34,250 nucleotides of DNA from Alphaproteobacteria bacterium (GCA_024280475.1 JAJRQA010000247.1:1-34250); one strand, 5' to 3'; shown: positions 26,012 to 34,250, counted from the stretch's first letter. Notes: a model not told the origin generated them from the letters alone. Made by a program: numbers and translations.

Positions 26012-26470
26012 TTATTCCTTGGGTGCCAGGATCGCGTCTCCGATAATCCGCCAATGATCAAGATCAATGAGCAATAGTTTGAGCCCCTTGTTTTTGGTTT
26101 GCAAAGTGAGAACCAACCGATTGCCATTAATGGTACTATCAAGATAGGTCGCGCCCTTGGGAATAAGACCTTTTATGGCTCTGGTTGCTATTGGCGGGGC
26201 AGTTGTCAAGTTCTGGATGCCAGTAGTGGACGCTGATACCGTGTTTGGAACCATGACGCCGGCCGGGGCGATAGGTCCGCTCTTAGTTGCCGGTTGCGAG
26301 GCGCGGTAAGCGATGATACCAATCATCAGGGCAAAGCCGCCGATCAGCATGAGGCCCATAATTATAACCAGATATTTCAACATACGCGCCTGACGCTTGT
26401 TAAAAACGGTGCCAGGAATGGGTGCGTTATCGTCGATCTCGTCCTCAACCGGGTCTTCTATGGAGTTCAT
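26012..26470 (-). CDS. Small single-pass membrane protein divergent to rluD
   Basis: The 152-residue product has an acidic cytoplasmic N-terminus (EDPVEDEIDDNAP), a basic stop (KRQARMLKYL), one membrane helix (VIIMGLMLIGGFALMIGIIAY) and a C-terminal domain of short strands ending LLIDLDHWRIIGDAIL. This layout and its position beside rluD resemble the alphaproteobacterial DUF6476 proteins. The frame is open further upstream, but the ATG at 26470 has GAGGA nine bases before it. That ATG directly abuts the rluD ATG on the other strand, so each gene's ribosome binding site lies inside the other. Function unknown. Confidence 0.82.
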   Translation of the reverse strand: MNSIEDPVEDEIDDNAPIPGTVFNKRQARMLKYLVIIMGLMLIGGFALMIGIIAYRASQPATKSGPIAPAGVMVPNTVSASTTGIQNLTTAPPIATRAIKGLIPKGATYLDSTINGNRLVLTLQTKNKGLKLLLIDLDHWRIIGDAILAPKE

Positions 26471-27487
26471 ATGAGTTCGTCCTCTAGCCAAAAACATGTC
26501 CTGACCGCATTGGTCGAGGATGACAATATGCGTCTTGATCAGTTCCTTGCCGCAGGTATTGAGGGCTTGAGCCGCTCGCGCCTCAAAGTGCTGATCAAGG
26601 AAGGTCAAGTGCGCTTCAAAGGCGCTACGATAGAGGAGCCGAACCACCGGGTCAAATGTGGCCAACAGTTTGAGTTAAGCATCCCCGACTTGACCGAGCC
26701 GGACCCTCAGCCTGAAAATATTCCCCTTGATGTGGTCTATGAGGATGAGCATCTGATTGTTGTCAATAAACCCTCCGGTATGGTCGTGCACCCGGCTGCA
26801 GGCAACTGGGATGGCACTCTGGTCAATGCCCTTTTGCATCATTGTGGCGACAGCCTGTCGGGCATTGGCGGGGTGCGCCGCCCGGGCATTGTGCACCGGA
26901 TCGACAAGGATACCAGCGGCCTGCTGGTGGTGGCTAAAAGCGATGCCGCACACAAAGGCCTGTCGGCGCAATTTGCCGATCATGGCCGCACCGGCCCTCT
27001 GACACGGGCCTATCTGGCACTGATCTGGGGTGCCCCTGTGCGCAAGCACGGCACCATAAATGTACCGCTGGCCCGCTCGACAAAAAACCGTCTGAAGATC
27101 GCGGTGGTGCCAGAAGCTAAATTCAATGCGGGATTGGGCAAATTCGCCATCACTCACTATGAACTTCTAGAGACCTATTTCGACACTGATGGCATGGTGC
27201 GAGTAGGGCTTGTGCGCTGTAAGCTGGAAACCGGGCGCACCCATCAAATCCGGGTTCATCTCGCTCACATCCATCATCCGCTGCTCGGTGATGATGCCTA
27301 TGGGGCGGGGTATAAGGCCAGCGCCCGCAACCTGCCGGAAAAGGCGCAACAGGCACTGGAAAGCCTCAACCGGCAAGCCCTGCACGCCTCGGAACTTGGC
27401 TTCGAGCATCCCATTACCGGTGAAGAAATGCGCTTCAATAGTGCGCTACCAAAAAAATTACAATCCTTGCTCGACGAGCTGGAATAG
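26471..27487 (+). CDS. rluD: 23S rRNA pseudouridine synthase, RluD type
   Basis: Isomerises uridines of helix 69 of 23S rRNA to pseudouridine if it is a true RluD. The 338-residue product has an N-terminal S4 RNA-binding domain (RLDQFLAAGIEGLSRSRLKVLI), the linker with VVNKPSGMVVHPAAG, and the catalytic motif HRIDKDTSGLLVVAK, with Asp145 as the expected nucleophile; ETGRTHQIRVHLAHIHHPLLGD is the other conserved block. The ATG at 26471 has GGAG six bases upstream, so it is preferred over longer frames that run into the divergent gene. RluC or RluA paralogues share these motifs, so the exact target is inferred. The GNAT gene follows after 8 bases. Confidence 0.93.
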   Translation: MSSSSSQKHVLTALVEDDNMRLDQFLAAGIEGLSRSRLKVLIKEGQVRFKGATIEEPNHRVKCGQQFELSIPDLTEPDPQPENIPLDVVYEDEHLIVVNKPSGMVVHPAAGNWDGTLVNALLHHCGDSLSGIGGVRRPGIVHRIDKDTSGLLVVAKSDAAHKGLSAQFADHGRTGPLTRAYLALIWGAPVRKHGTINVPLARSTKNRLKIAVVPEAKFNAGLGKFAITHYELLETYFDTDGMVRVGLVRCKLETGRTHQIRVHLAHIHHPLLGDDAYGAGYKASARNLPEKAQQALESLNRQALHASELGFEHPITGEEMRFNSALPKKLQSLLDELE

Positions 27488-27495
27488 GGGACGAT

Positions 27496-27972
27496 ATGAA
27501 CATCCTCAAAGCAGATCTCAATGATCGCGGGCAAGCTGGCGACTTTATCTCACTGATGAGCCTTTATGCGCGTGACCCGATGGGCGGCGGCGAGGATTTA
27601 AGCGAGCAGATCAAGGCTGAGCTGCCAGCGGCGTTAGCGGCAAGAGACCATTGCATTAGTTTTCTCGCCTATGTGGACGATCGGCCCGCCGGGCTGTTGA
27701 CCTGCATGGAAGGGTTCTCGACCTTCGCGTGCAAGCCTTTGCTCAATATTCATGATGTGATCGTCCATCCAGATTTTCGCGGCCGCAATATTGCGGGTGC
27801 CTTGCTTGGGGCGGCACAAAAAGAAGCTGTGGTGCGCGGATGCGTGAAGCTGACCCTTGAAGTTTTGCAAGGCAATGAAGCGGCCCGCAAGGTCTATAGA
27901 CGCGAGGGTTTTGCCCCTTATGTACTTGATGCGCAGATGGGCTGCGCGGAGTTCTGGCAAAAGCTGCTTTAG
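27496..27972 (+). CDS. GNAT-family N-acetyltransferase
   Basis: Acetyl-CoA-dependent transferase of 158 residues. The central strand and the pyrophosphate-binding motif are in LLNIHDVIVHPDFRGRNIAGALLGAA (R-G-R-N-I-A-G-A as the Q/R-x-x-G-x-G/A loop), and the C-terminal part NEAARKVYRREGFAPY matches the usual motif B. The start at 27496 follows AGGGGA four to five bases away and lies 8 bases after rluD, so both are probably one transcript. The acceptor substrate is unknown. It ends 11 bases from the converging cyclotransferase-like gene. Confidence 0.9.
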   Translation: MNILKADLNDRGQAGDFISLMSLYARDPMGGGEDLSEQIKAELPAALAARDHCISFLAYVDDRPAGLLTCMEGFSTFACKPLLNIHDVIVHPDFRGRNIAGALLGAAQKEAVVRGCVKLTLEVLQGNEAARKVYRREGFAPYVLDAQMGCAEFWQKLL

Positions 27973-27983
27973 GCTCTTTGGGG

Positions 27984-28403
27984 CTAGATTGGGCGATTGG
28001 CGATTTCGATATAGCGGGGGTCGATCCGATATTTCTCCAAAGGCTGGCTGTGAATGCCTTCAATCCATATTCGGTCTTTGACATAGGCTGAGACCTTTTG
28101 TGGGCTGTCGCTGCCTTTCTGGTACACCTCAATTTTGATGCGCCGATAGCCATTTTGCAGATGGGTGGCTTCGAGCAAGTCCAGACTATCAAGAACCCGG
28201 TTACTAACGTTGAAGCATTCACCCAGTACCTGATGCCCTTCACCTGGTTCATCGATAAGGCACGGGGAGAACCATTTGCCGCCGATCACCAGTGGAAAAC
28301 GCAGCTTTGTCTGGGCGGGACCAATATAGTGTGCATCGTTCATGTAAGGATCGAAATTGGCAAAGCCGCGTTTTAAGGTGCCATAGATGAACAGGGCGTG
28401 CAT
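27984..28403 (-). CDS. Gamma-glutamylcyclotransferase-like protein (AIG2/GGACT fold)
   Basis: Small enzyme-like protein of the gamma-glutamylcyclotransferase superfamily. The family motif YGTLKRG occurs at residues 7-13, followed by FPLVIGGKWFSPCLIDEPGEG, where the Glu residues may include the catalytic acid, and VLGECFNVSNRVLDSLDLLE. At 139 residues it matches GGACT/AIG2-type proteins, which release 5-oxoproline from gamma-glutamyl compounds. Substrate is unknown. It is divergent to ilvA with a 99-base gap that should contain both promoters; I see an 11-base palindrome-like GATATTATATC there. Confidence 0.87.
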   Translation of the reverse strand: MHALFIYGTLKRGFANFDPYMNDAHYIGPAQTKLRFPLVIGGKWFSPCLIDEPGEGHQVLGECFNVSNRVLDSLDLLEATHLQNGYRRIKIEVYQKGSDSPQKVSAYVKDRIWIEGIHSQPLEKYRIDPRYIEIANRPI

Positions 28404-28502
28404 TGTGTGGTTCTTTGTCTGAGATAAAAATCAACGGTGCTAAAACGCGATATTATATCAAACCTCTTGCAATGCACATGGCTTGGCGCGATAAGTTTTC
28501 CC

Positions 28503-29777
28503 ATGAACAAACCAAAAAAATCCAGCTATCTGGCCGGCGTGGAAGCGGCGACCAGTGCCCTTCGCGGCGTGTTCGAGGAAACACCTCTGCAATATAATGC
28601 CTATTTGAGTGATCTCTATGGGGCGCAGATTTATCTCAAGCGCGAAGATCTGGGACCGGTACGCAGTTATAAATTGCGCGGTGCCTTCAATTTTTTTCGC
28701 AAAGCCATGCTGGCAAATCCCGATAATAGCAAATTTGTCTGTTCCTCGGCTGGCAATCATGCGCAAGGGTTTGCCTATGCCTGTCAGAAATTTGGTGTCG
28801 ATGGCGTTATCTATATGCCGGTGACAACCCCTCAGCAAAAAATCGACAAGACCCGCATCTTTGGCGGCACGCGCGTACGTATCGAACTGATCGGCGATAT
28901 ATTTGATGAAAGCAACAAGGCGGCCATTGCCTATGCCAAGGAAACGGGGGCGATGCTGGTGCCGCCCTTTGATCATGCTGATATCATTGAAGGTCAGGCA
29001 AGCGTTGGCGTCGAAATGCTGTCGCAGGCATTCCAAAGCGATGGCGCAATTGATTTGCTGATCATGCCGGTTGGTGGTGGTGGTCTTTCTGCGGGCGTCA
29101 GTCAGGTCTTTGCGGAATTGTCGCCACGCACAAAACTGCTTTACGTTGAGCCAGAAGGCGCACCAAGTCTCAAACGCTCGCTGGAAGCTGGCAAGCGCGT
29201 ACAGCTCAATCAAATCGATAGTTTTGTTGATGGGGCTGCCGTGGCGCAGGTCGGAGCAGTCAATTTCAAACGTCTGAAAAACGTGGATCCACAAAAAGTC
29301 CTGCTGCTTTCCGAAGACAAGCTTTGCGAGACCATTATCTTGATGCTCAATCATGAGGGCATTGTTCTGGAACCCGCTGGGGCATTGGCTATTGAAGCTT
29401 TGCGTTCACTTCCAGCCAGCGACCTCAAGGGCCGGAAAATTGTTTGCGTGACGTCTGGTGGTAATTTTGATTTTGAACGTTTGCCAGAGGTCAAGGAGCG
29501 GGCCATGAAAGCGGCGGGGCGTAAGAAATATTACATTATTAGATTGCCTCAACGCCCCGGAGCTCTGCGCGATTTTCTGGCTCTGTTTGGACCAGATGAT
29601 GATGTGGCACGCTTTGAATATCTGAAGAAATCAGCCCGTAATTTTGGCTCAATCCTGCTGGGTGTGGAAACCAAAGACGCCAAAAACTTTACGACCCTGA
29701 CCAAAAATATGAGTAAAGCGGGTATCCATTACGAGGACATCACCGATGATGATCTGATCGCCAGTTTTATAATTTAG
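28503..29777 (+). CDS. ilvA: Threonine ammonia-lyase (threonine dehydratase)
   Basis: PLP enzyme that deaminates threonine to 2-oxobutanoate, the first step towards isoleucine. The 424-residue product has the PLP lysine in VRSYKLRGAFNFF (Lys57), the phosphate-binding glycine loop SSAGNHAQGFA and GGGGLSAG, and a C-terminal ACT-like regulatory region from about residue 340 (KYYIIRLPQRPGALRDFLALF, ending YEDITDDDLIASF). One such module rather than two makes it the shorter form. The ATG at 28503 is chosen because homologues begin a few residues before YLAGVEAA; an in-frame GTG at 28437 is possible. A paired REP-like repeat starts right after the stop. Confidence 0.96.
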   Translation: MNKPKKSSYLAGVEAATSALRGVFEETPLQYNAYLSDLYGAQIYLKREDLGPVRSYKLRGAFNFFRKAMLANPDNSKFVCSSAGNHAQGFAYACQKFGVDGVIYMPVTTPQQKIDKTRIFGGTRVRIELIGDIFDESNKAAIAYAKETGAMLVPPFDHADIIEGQASVGVEMLSQAFQSDGAIDLLIMPVGGGGLSAGVSQVFAELSPRTKLLYVEPEGAPSLKRSLEAGKRVQLNQIDSFVDGAAVAQVGAVNFKRLKNVDPQKVLLLSEDKLCETIILMLNHEGIVLEPAGALAIEALRSLPASDLKGRKIVCVTSGGNFDFERLPEVKERAMKAAGRKKYYIIRLPQRPGALRDFLALFGPDDDVARFEYLKKSARNFGSILLGVETKDAKNFTTLTKNMSKAGIHYEDITDDDLIASFII

Positions 29778-29914
29778 CGCTCGAATGACCTCGTCGGTCG
29801 GGCATGCTACGCGCATGGCGTTGGGGACTAATCCCCAAACCCCAATTTACCAGACAAGGGCAGCAAGGGGCTAGCCCCTTGCTGCCAGCTGCATAAGCTG
29901 CCGCGCGGTAAGCG
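29777..29914. repeat. REP/BIME-like element B, two inverted units
   Basis: Fills the gap between the converging ilvA and GST genes. The left unit (29777-29843, minus orientation) begins GCGCTCG like element A and has the hairpin TTGGGGACTAATCCCCAA and CATGCTACGCGCATG. The right unit (29856-29914, plus orientation) contains a perfect 26-bp palindrome at 29860-29885 and ends CCAGCTGCATAAGCTGCCGC followed by GCGGTAAGCG. Its order of parts matches the units at 3428-3607. Confidence 0.8.
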
Positions 29915-29923
29915 TAATCTTGT

Positions 29924-30583
29924 TTACTTCACCAGCATTTTTTTGGCCCGTTCGATGCGTTCGTCCGCACTGATCATCGGCGGTAATTCCATGCCAGTTT
30001 CAACGGCTGGGCGCGCATCTATGAGGTCGATCCACCGTAAAAGGTTGGGTAGCTTCGCGCCATCAAGGTCGAGCATGTCATAGCGTGATGCCCAGGGAAA
30101 GGTGGCCATATCGGCAATAGAATAGTCACCAGCCAGATATTCAGCTTCTCCCAGCCGCTTGTCGAGGACGCCAAGCAGGCGGGCGCTTTCGTTTTTATAG
30201 CGATCAATGACGGATGGGATCTTTTCGGGGAAATAGTTCAAAAACACAAAAGCCTGTCCCATCATCGGGCCAACGCCAGCCATTTGCAGCATCAGCCATT
30301 GCATGACCAATGAGCGGCCCTTGGCGTCAGATGGCATGAACTGACCGGTTTTTTCCGCCAGATAAATCAGGATGGCGCCAGATTCAAACACTGCAAAATC
30401 ACCTTCATTGCGGTCGATGATGGCGGGAATTCTTCCATTGGGGCTGAATTTCAGAAAATCGGGTGCTTTTTGTTCTTCTTCATTGAAATCAATGGGGTGC
30501 AACTCATAGGGCAATTTCATTTCTTCAAGTGCAATCGAAATCTTGTGACCGTTGGGTGTGGCGGCCGTGTAAAAATCAATCAT
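29924..30583 (-). CDS. Glutathione S-transferase family protein
   Basis: Glutathione transferase of 219 residues with the two-domain layout. The N-terminal thioredoxin-fold domain begins [21 protein letters not shown], with the glutathione-contact block PNGRIPAI and the E-S-G motif ([17 protein letters not shown]). The C-terminal helical domain holds [19 protein letters not shown], the usual N-capping box. It resembles the YfcG/YghU-type enzymes, which reduce disulphides or peroxides. AAAGG nine bases before the ATG at 30583 is the ribosome binding site. It follows the MAPEG gene by 60 bases and is likely in the same, probably TetR-controlled, transcript. Confidence 0.93.
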   Translation of the reverse strand: MIDFYTAATPNGHKISIALEEMKLPYELHPIDFNEEEQKAPDFLKFSPNGRIPAIIDRNEGDFAVFESGAILIYLAEKTGQFMPSDAKGRSLVMQWLMLQMAGVGPMMGQAFVFLNYFPEKIPSVIDRYKNESARLLGVLDKRLGEAEYLAGDYSIADMATFPWASRYDMLDLDGAKLPNLLRWIDLIDARPAVETGMELPPMISADERIERAKKMLVK

Positions 30584-30642
30584 GTCTTGTGCCTTTCAAG
30601 AGGAGTTGAAAAAAATGTGTTTCACTTTCAAGCTATTCAATT

Positions 30643-31041
30643 CTACAGCATTCCAACGGCAATATAGATCAAATAGAGGCCACCAGCCATACCGACAATG
30701 CCGGTCGCGGCGACACCTACAGCGCGGGGGATACTGGACCCTGATGTTTTGAACAGTCCAAGGGGATGCAGGAAGCGGCCAATGACAAAAGCGGATGCGG
30801 CAATAATGATGATCATCTGGTTGATGCCCGCCATTTCGAGCAAACCAAGCACCAGCAACACGATGGCTGCATTCTCGGCCAGATTACCATGAGAGCGGAT
30901 ACGCTTCAGCAATTCCGGTTGGCCTTTATCGCCCAGACCTTGTGAATGTTTGTAACGGCTCTTGCCGCAAATCATCATCAGGATCATTTGCAGATTGATG
31001 ATGATGCCTGCTGCGATAGCGGTGATAACTGGATAAGTCAT
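30643..31041 (-). CDS. MAPEG-family membrane protein
   Basis: Membrane-associated protein in eicosanoid and glutathione metabolism; bacterial members are often membrane glutathione transferases or peroxidases. The 132-residue product has four hydrophobic segments. The family block RSHGNLAENAAIVLLVLGLLEMAG contains the conserved R-x-x-x-N-x-x-E-x-x pattern, and GRFLHPLGLF follows. GGGAGGA eight bases before the ATG at 31041 fixes the start (the frame is open 21 codons further). Its promoter at 31076-31104 has a perfect palindrome between -35 and -10. The GST gene downstream supports a joint role in electrophile or peroxide detoxification. Confidence 0.92.
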   Translation of the reverse strand: MTYPVITAIAAGIIINLQMILMMICGKSRYKHSQGLGDKGQPELLKRIRSHGNLAENAAIVLLVLGLLEMAGINQMIIIIAASAFVIGRFLHPLGLFKTSGSSIPRAVGVAATGIVGMAGGLYLIYIAVGML

Positions 31042-31075
31042 ATTGTTTTCCTCCCTTTGGTTATAATTGCCACGG

Positions 31076-31104
31076 ATGCTAAAACAGACCAGTTGGTCTG
31101 TCAA
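31076..31104 (-). promoter_or_regulatory. Promoter of the MAPEG-GST operon
   Basis: On the minus strand a perfect -35 TTGACA (31099-31104) is 17 bases from TAGCAT (31076-31081). RNA would start near 31069, leaving a leader of about 28 bases with the strong ribosome binding site. The spacer consists almost entirely of an 18-bp palindrome. Confidence 0.7.
31084..31101. promoter_or_regulatory. TetR-family-type operator palindrome
   Basis: ACAGACCAGTTGGTCTGT is a perfect palindrome with 8-bp arms. It overlaps the -35 element and fills the spacer of the MAPEG promoter, the position where a repressor would block RNA polymerase. The AGACC-N4-GGTCT core resembles operators of TetR-family repressors such as NemR. 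No TetR gene is in the window, so the regulator is unknown. Confidence 0.65.
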
Positions 31105-31159
31105 TATATTCTGGCGATTTTATCGGGAGATCTGTGCATGAACTGGGGGTTTAGTTCAA

Positions 31160-32185
31160 TCAATCCAATTTGAATTGCATCAGCACGGTTCGCTGCAGGC
31201 CGTTCTTGTTGAAATTATTATCCGACATCAGTGTAATAATGGTTTCGCCGCCCTTGTTGGTGTGGGCGCTGATGCCTTCCATATTGTCGATATTGTAGCG
31301 CATGGTGGCGCTGACCAGAATTTCCCCATCCAGCACCGCTTTTTTTCGAATATCTTGGTGTTTGATTTCCCGGATGCGCATTTGCACGCCGGTCAAAAAA
31401 CTGAAATGGCGCTCCAGTACGAGCACATTGCCATTGGCCAGAGTGGTCAGGCCGGTAATATCAAATTTTCCGTAGCGTTTCAGGCGGATTTTCCATGATT
31501 TTTTATTGCGGATCAGCCAGCCTTTGTGATTGCCTTTTTTATCGTGACGGCGCTCCAGAAAAGTCAGAACTGTACCCTTGTTTTTCTTGTCAGTGAGGAT
31601 CGTCAGGGCTTCAAGACCCTTGTTTCTAGTGGTCTTGAACACGCCCTTGGGGAGTTTAAGATAGTTGGTGGGTTTTTGTATGCCAGTCTTGGTGATGGGA
31701 AAGCGCCCGATCCGATGCTTGCGTTCGAAGCTGATCAAGGCATAGGACTTGTTTTTCCTTGTCCATAGGGAAATGTCTTCGGCGTCGGAATATTTTTTAG
31801 CCCGCAGGCTTTTGCCATTTCTGGCTCGTAAGGGACCGATCAGGGTCTTTTCGATGCCGATGAGATGATCATCTTTGTAAAGAAGCTTGGCGCGCAGCCA
31901 GGTGCCCTTATCGGAGACTGCAAAGAATTGCTGGCCTTTTTTTGTGAGGGCGATCCCGGAATAGCCACCAAATTCATCATGGTCCGAATTGAGTACAAGG
32001 CCGCCGCGCCAGGTGAGGCGACCAAACACCGTTTTGCCGGGATTGAGTTTGTCAAACACTATTTGTGTCGCGCTGACCGCGATATCATAATTTCTTTGCA
32101 GCTCCCTGGAGCCGCTAAGAACATCGCTCGATACCATTGTACTGAACATGATGGCGATGGCGAACGATATGTAAGTGCGTTTCAT
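31160..32185 (-). CDS. Exported esterase-like/phytase-like beta-propeller protein
   Basis: Predicted exported protein with a signal peptide (ISFAIAIMFSTMVSSDVLS, residues 5-24). The mature part has the sequence pattern of the 'esterase-like activity of phytase' family: RLTWRGGLVL then FGGYSGIAL, a D-K-G-T motif (FAVSDKGTWLRA), an E-x-I/L block (NKGLEALTIL) and NIDNMEGISAH near the end. The family is a beta-propeller of uncertain substrate. At 341 residues it is of usual size. It is rich in Lys and Arg. In Rhizobiales this family is often found beside cobT, as here; the 237-residue gene lies between. No strong ribosome binding site is seen. Confidence 0.85.
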   Translation of the reverse strand: MKRTYISFAIAIMFSTMVSSDVLSGSRELQRNYDIAVSATQIVFDKLNPGKTVFGRLTWRGGLVLNSDHDEFGGYSGIALTKKGQQFFAVSDKGTWLRAKLLYKDDHLIGIEKTLIGPLRARNGKSLRAKKYSDAEDISLWTRKNKSYALISFERKHRIGRFPITKTGIQKPTNYLKLPKGVFKTTRNKGLEALTILTDKKNKGTVLTFLERRHDKKGNHKGWLIRNKKSWKIRLKRYGKFDITGLTTLANGNVLVLERHFSFLTGVQMRIREIKHQDIRKKAVLDGEILVSATMRYNIDNMEGISAHTNKGGETIITLMSDNNFNKNGLQRTVLMQFKLD

Positions 32186-32271
32186 AGGAAGCTATCTAGC
32201 CCTTAAATTGCTGACTATAGGGATTTACCACCTGATATTGTCGCATTCAAGGAGGTCATACCATCTTGGCA

Positions 32272-32985
32272 CTATTGAATGCAGCCGGTTTTGGCCAGTT
32301 GCGCATATTCAATCAGTTCGGGGCGTAAGCCCGGGTGTTTGATGAGGAGACTGTCAATGACCCGGTTGATCTGGCGAGCGTGTTTTGGGTGGATGAGAAC
32401 CATATGGCCAAGACCGTGCAATATGCTTTCAAGGCAAGCTGGATTGGCAGGGGTGTGGAGTAGTATTTCGCCAAAAGTCTCAACCAGTATGCTGTTCCCA
32501 TTATGCCCTGTTTGCAGGTCAATGAGACGATCTCCCAAAGCGGAGACATCCCAGAGCATATAGAGAAAGTAGCCAAGAGGGTGATCGCTGTTTTCGTCAA
32601 GATGTCCAAGGCCATGTGCACAACGATTAGCGAGAAAGTCAGTATAAAAAGGCTTTAGAGCCCGGGCAAGCCGGTCTTTTGGCTGATCGCAGATGGCTTT
32701 GTCACTGACCAAAAAAGAAATATCACTGTGATCGGGCATGAACAAAGCTTCAAGGCCCATGGCGATTTGTCGGTTGGAAAAGGGGGCGAGCTGTTGTGCG
32801 GCATTTTCCAGCATATGGGCAAACAGGCCGGGGAGTTCTTCATGTGGGACATCAAATTCCCATTCGTTTTGCCACGGGTCGTCCTTATCGCTTAAACGGC
32901 CAAAATAGAATTCCAGCCATTCGGGATAGCAAGGAGATAGAGGGGGAGGTTTATGGAGTTTGTGTTTTTTCTTTTTTCGAGACAT
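32272..32985 (-). CDS. Unknown soluble protein downstream of cobT
   Basis: Not recognised. The 237-residue product has no signal peptide or membrane segment. Its first 15 residues are strongly basic (SRKKKKHKLHK). The rest is helical, with several conserved-looking Trp and His residues (YPEWLEFYFGRL, CAHGLGHLDENSDHPLGYF, HGLGHMVLIHPKHA). The two H-G-L-G-H segments are striking and could bind a metal, though this is inference. It starts 53 bases after the cobT stop, so it is probably read with cobT. The ATG at 32985 lacks a strong ribosome binding site. Confidence 0.75.
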   Translation of the reverse strand: MSRKKKKHKLHKPPPLSPCYPEWLEFYFGRLSDKDDPWQNEWEFDVPHEELPGLFAHMLENAAQQLAPFSNRQIAMGLEALFMPDHSDISFLVSDKAICDQPKDRLARALKPFYTDFLANRCAHGLGHLDENSDHPLGYFLYMLWDVSALGDRLIDLQTGHNGNSILVETFGEILLHTPANPACLESILHGLGHMVLIHPKHARQINRVIDSLLIKHPGLRPELIEYAQLAKTGCIQ

Positions 32986-33038
32986 GATTTGCGGCGATCC
33001 CCTGGTCTGGCTATTTCTAAATCAAGTAAATCGAATGA

Positions 33039-34250
33039 TTATTGATCGTCGAACAGCTCGGCCAGCTTGTCGGTCATGGCGCCAGCCAGCTCTTCGACAT
33101 CGGAAATAGTAACGGCGCGGCGATAATAGCGGGTGACGTCATGGCCGATGCCGATGGCCAAAAGCTCAACGGGGGATTTGGTTTCTATTTCCTCGATCAC
33201 ATGGCGCAGATGGTTCTCCAGATAGCCACCTGAATTGACGGACAGGGTGCTGTCATCTACTGGTGCACCATCAGAAATCATCATCAGGATACGCCGTTGC
33301 TCGGGACGCGCCAGCAGTCGCCCGTGCGCCCAGGCGAGAGCCTCGCCGTCAATGTTCTCCTTGAGGATGCCTTCGCGCATCATCAGTCCCAGATTGCGCC
33401 GGGAGCGCCGCCAGGGGTTGTCGGCAGATTTATAAACGATATGGCGCAGATCATTGAGCCTTCCAGGGCCATTGGGCTTGCCTGCCTTGATCCAGTCGTC
33501 GCGTGACCAGCCGCCTTTCCAGGCCTTGGTGGTAAATCCCAGAATTTCCACTTTGACGCCGCAGCGCTCCAATGTGCGGGCCAGAATATCGGCGCTACAA
33601 GCGGCAATCAGGATCGGGCGACCACGCATTGATCCCGAATTATCAATCAGCAAGGTGACGACCGTATCGCGAAACTCGGTTTCGCTTTCTTCCTTGAACG
33701 AGAGGGCGGACAAGGGGTCCGTGATGAGGCGTGTCAGCCTTGCGGTATCCAGCACGCCCTCTTCAAGGTCGAAATTCCAATGGCGATTTTGCTGGGCCAT
33801 CAAGCGGCGCTGCAAGCGGTTGGCAAGACGTGAAATGACTTGTGACGAGTTCGCCAGCTGTTTGTCGAGAAAGGCGCGCAGACGATCAAGCTCAATAGTC
33901 TCGCACAGCTCGTAAGCATTTATAACCTCGTCATGCTGGGTCGTGAAGGTGCGATAGCCAAATGCTTCGGGGCTATCAAGGACGCTGATATTGGGTGGCG
34001 GCGGGGCGTCTGGCAGTTGCATGTCCCCAGACATATCCATACCCGGCGCATCGCTGTCGGGGAGGTCCTGCGGGTTCATCTCGTCGCCATCTTGCCCCTC
34101 GCCCGATTGTGCGTCTCCGTCCCCCTCCAGATCACCGTCCTGGCTGTCTTCGAGGCTCTCGTCTTGCTGGTCATCGTCACCGGGTTGTTGCGGGCGCTCA
34201 TCGTCGGCATCGTCACTGGAGATCTCATCGCCATCAAGCTCTTCATCCAG
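33039..34250 (-). CDS. cobT: Cobaltochelatase subunit CobT, C-terminal part
   Basis: Subunit of the aerobic ATP-dependent cobaltochelatase CobNST, which inserts cobalt into the corrin ring of cobalamin. The gene runs off the right edge, so only the C-terminal 403 residues are seen. The visible part begins with the long acidic Asp/Glu/Gln-rich linker typical of CobT (for example [20 protein letters not shown]-like composition), then [17 protein letters not shown], then a von Willebrand A domain with the metal-binding [10 protein letters not shown], and [14 protein letters not shown] near the end. No internal ATG is needed as a start, since the frame is open to the edge. CobS would be expected upstream. 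Confidence 0.95.
   Translation of the reverse strand: MDEELDGDEISSDDADDERPQQPGDDDQQDESLEDSQDGDLEGDGDAQSGEGQDGDEMNPQDLPDSDAPGMDMSGDMQLPDAPPPPNISVLDSPEAFGYRTFTTQHDEVINAYELCETIELDRLRAFLDKQLANSSQVISRLANRLQRRLMAQQNRHWNFDLEEGVLDTARLTRLITDPLSALSFKEESETEFRDTVVTLLIDNSGSMRGRPILIAACSADILARTLERCGVKVEILGFTTKAWKGGWSRDDWIKAGKPNGPGRLNDLRHIVYKSADNPWRRSRRNLGLMMREGILKENIDGEALAWAHGRLLARPEQRRILMMISDGAPVDDSTLSVNSGGYLENHLRHVIEEIETKSPVELLAIGIGHDVTRYYRRAVTISDVEELAGAMTDKLAELFDDQ

Noticed and set aside
28458-29354. 298-residue open frame antisense to ilvA
   Set aside because: Sense frame is an unmistakable threonine dehydratase; the antisense product has no motif or ribosome binding site.

Overview
This window looks like a piece of an alphaproteobacterial chromosome, most likely from the Rhizobiales/Hyphomicrobiales side. 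The evidence is the zinc-free alphaproteobacterial form of ribosomal protein S4, a CobT cobaltochelatase subunit next to an esterase-like phytase gene, an rluD with a small divergently encoded membrane protein at its start, and a fused PabB-PabC protein. Base composition is moderate. I see no rRNA, tRNA, CRISPR array, transposase or phage genes. The genus cannot be fixed from this stretch.

Layout. 1-3.6 kb: rpsU (TTG start), a TPR lipoprotein and fused pabB-pabC for folate synthesis. 3.6-6.8 kb (minus): an internally duplicated membrane protein, rpsD with its own promoter and leader hairpin, a secreted protein and a Gph-type phosphatase. 6.9-11.4 kb (plus): a divergent PEP carboxylase homologue and a membrane-anchored dynamin/EHD-like GTPase. 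11.5-17.2 kb is the most accessory part: an exported caspase-like protein with a YARHG-like tail, a PhnA/YjdM-type zinc-ribbon protein, a Tyr/Arg-rich exported protein, an unknown exported protein, a DUF4261 protein, and a two-gene unit of a zeta-toxin-like kinase and an unknown 274-residue protein. 17.4-20.0 kb (minus): a TPP riboswitch, then a small membrane protein, then thiC. 20.1-24.7 kb (plus): a sensorless histidine kinase, a HerA-type ATPase, an exported thioredoxin-like protein and dapF. 24.8-34.2 kb: a DsrE-like exported protein, a LysE-type exporter, rluD-GNAT, a gamma-glutamylcyclotransferase-like protein, ilvA, a GST-MAPEG pair, and an esterase-like phytase protein, an unknown 237-residue protein and cobT (cut by the window edge).

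Genes that seem to work together: thiC and its upstream membrane gene share one TPP riboswitch. The MAPEG and GST genes form a likely glutathione-linked detoxification operon whose promoter spacer carries an 18-bp palindrome typical of a TetR-family operator. The zeta-like kinase and its partner overlap by 4 bp and are the best candidate here for an undescribed system. A REP/BIME-like palindromic repeat family occurs at three gene ends (five units).

All motif, promoter and repeat calls were made by eye. No database search or folding program was run, so family names rest on recognised motifs.
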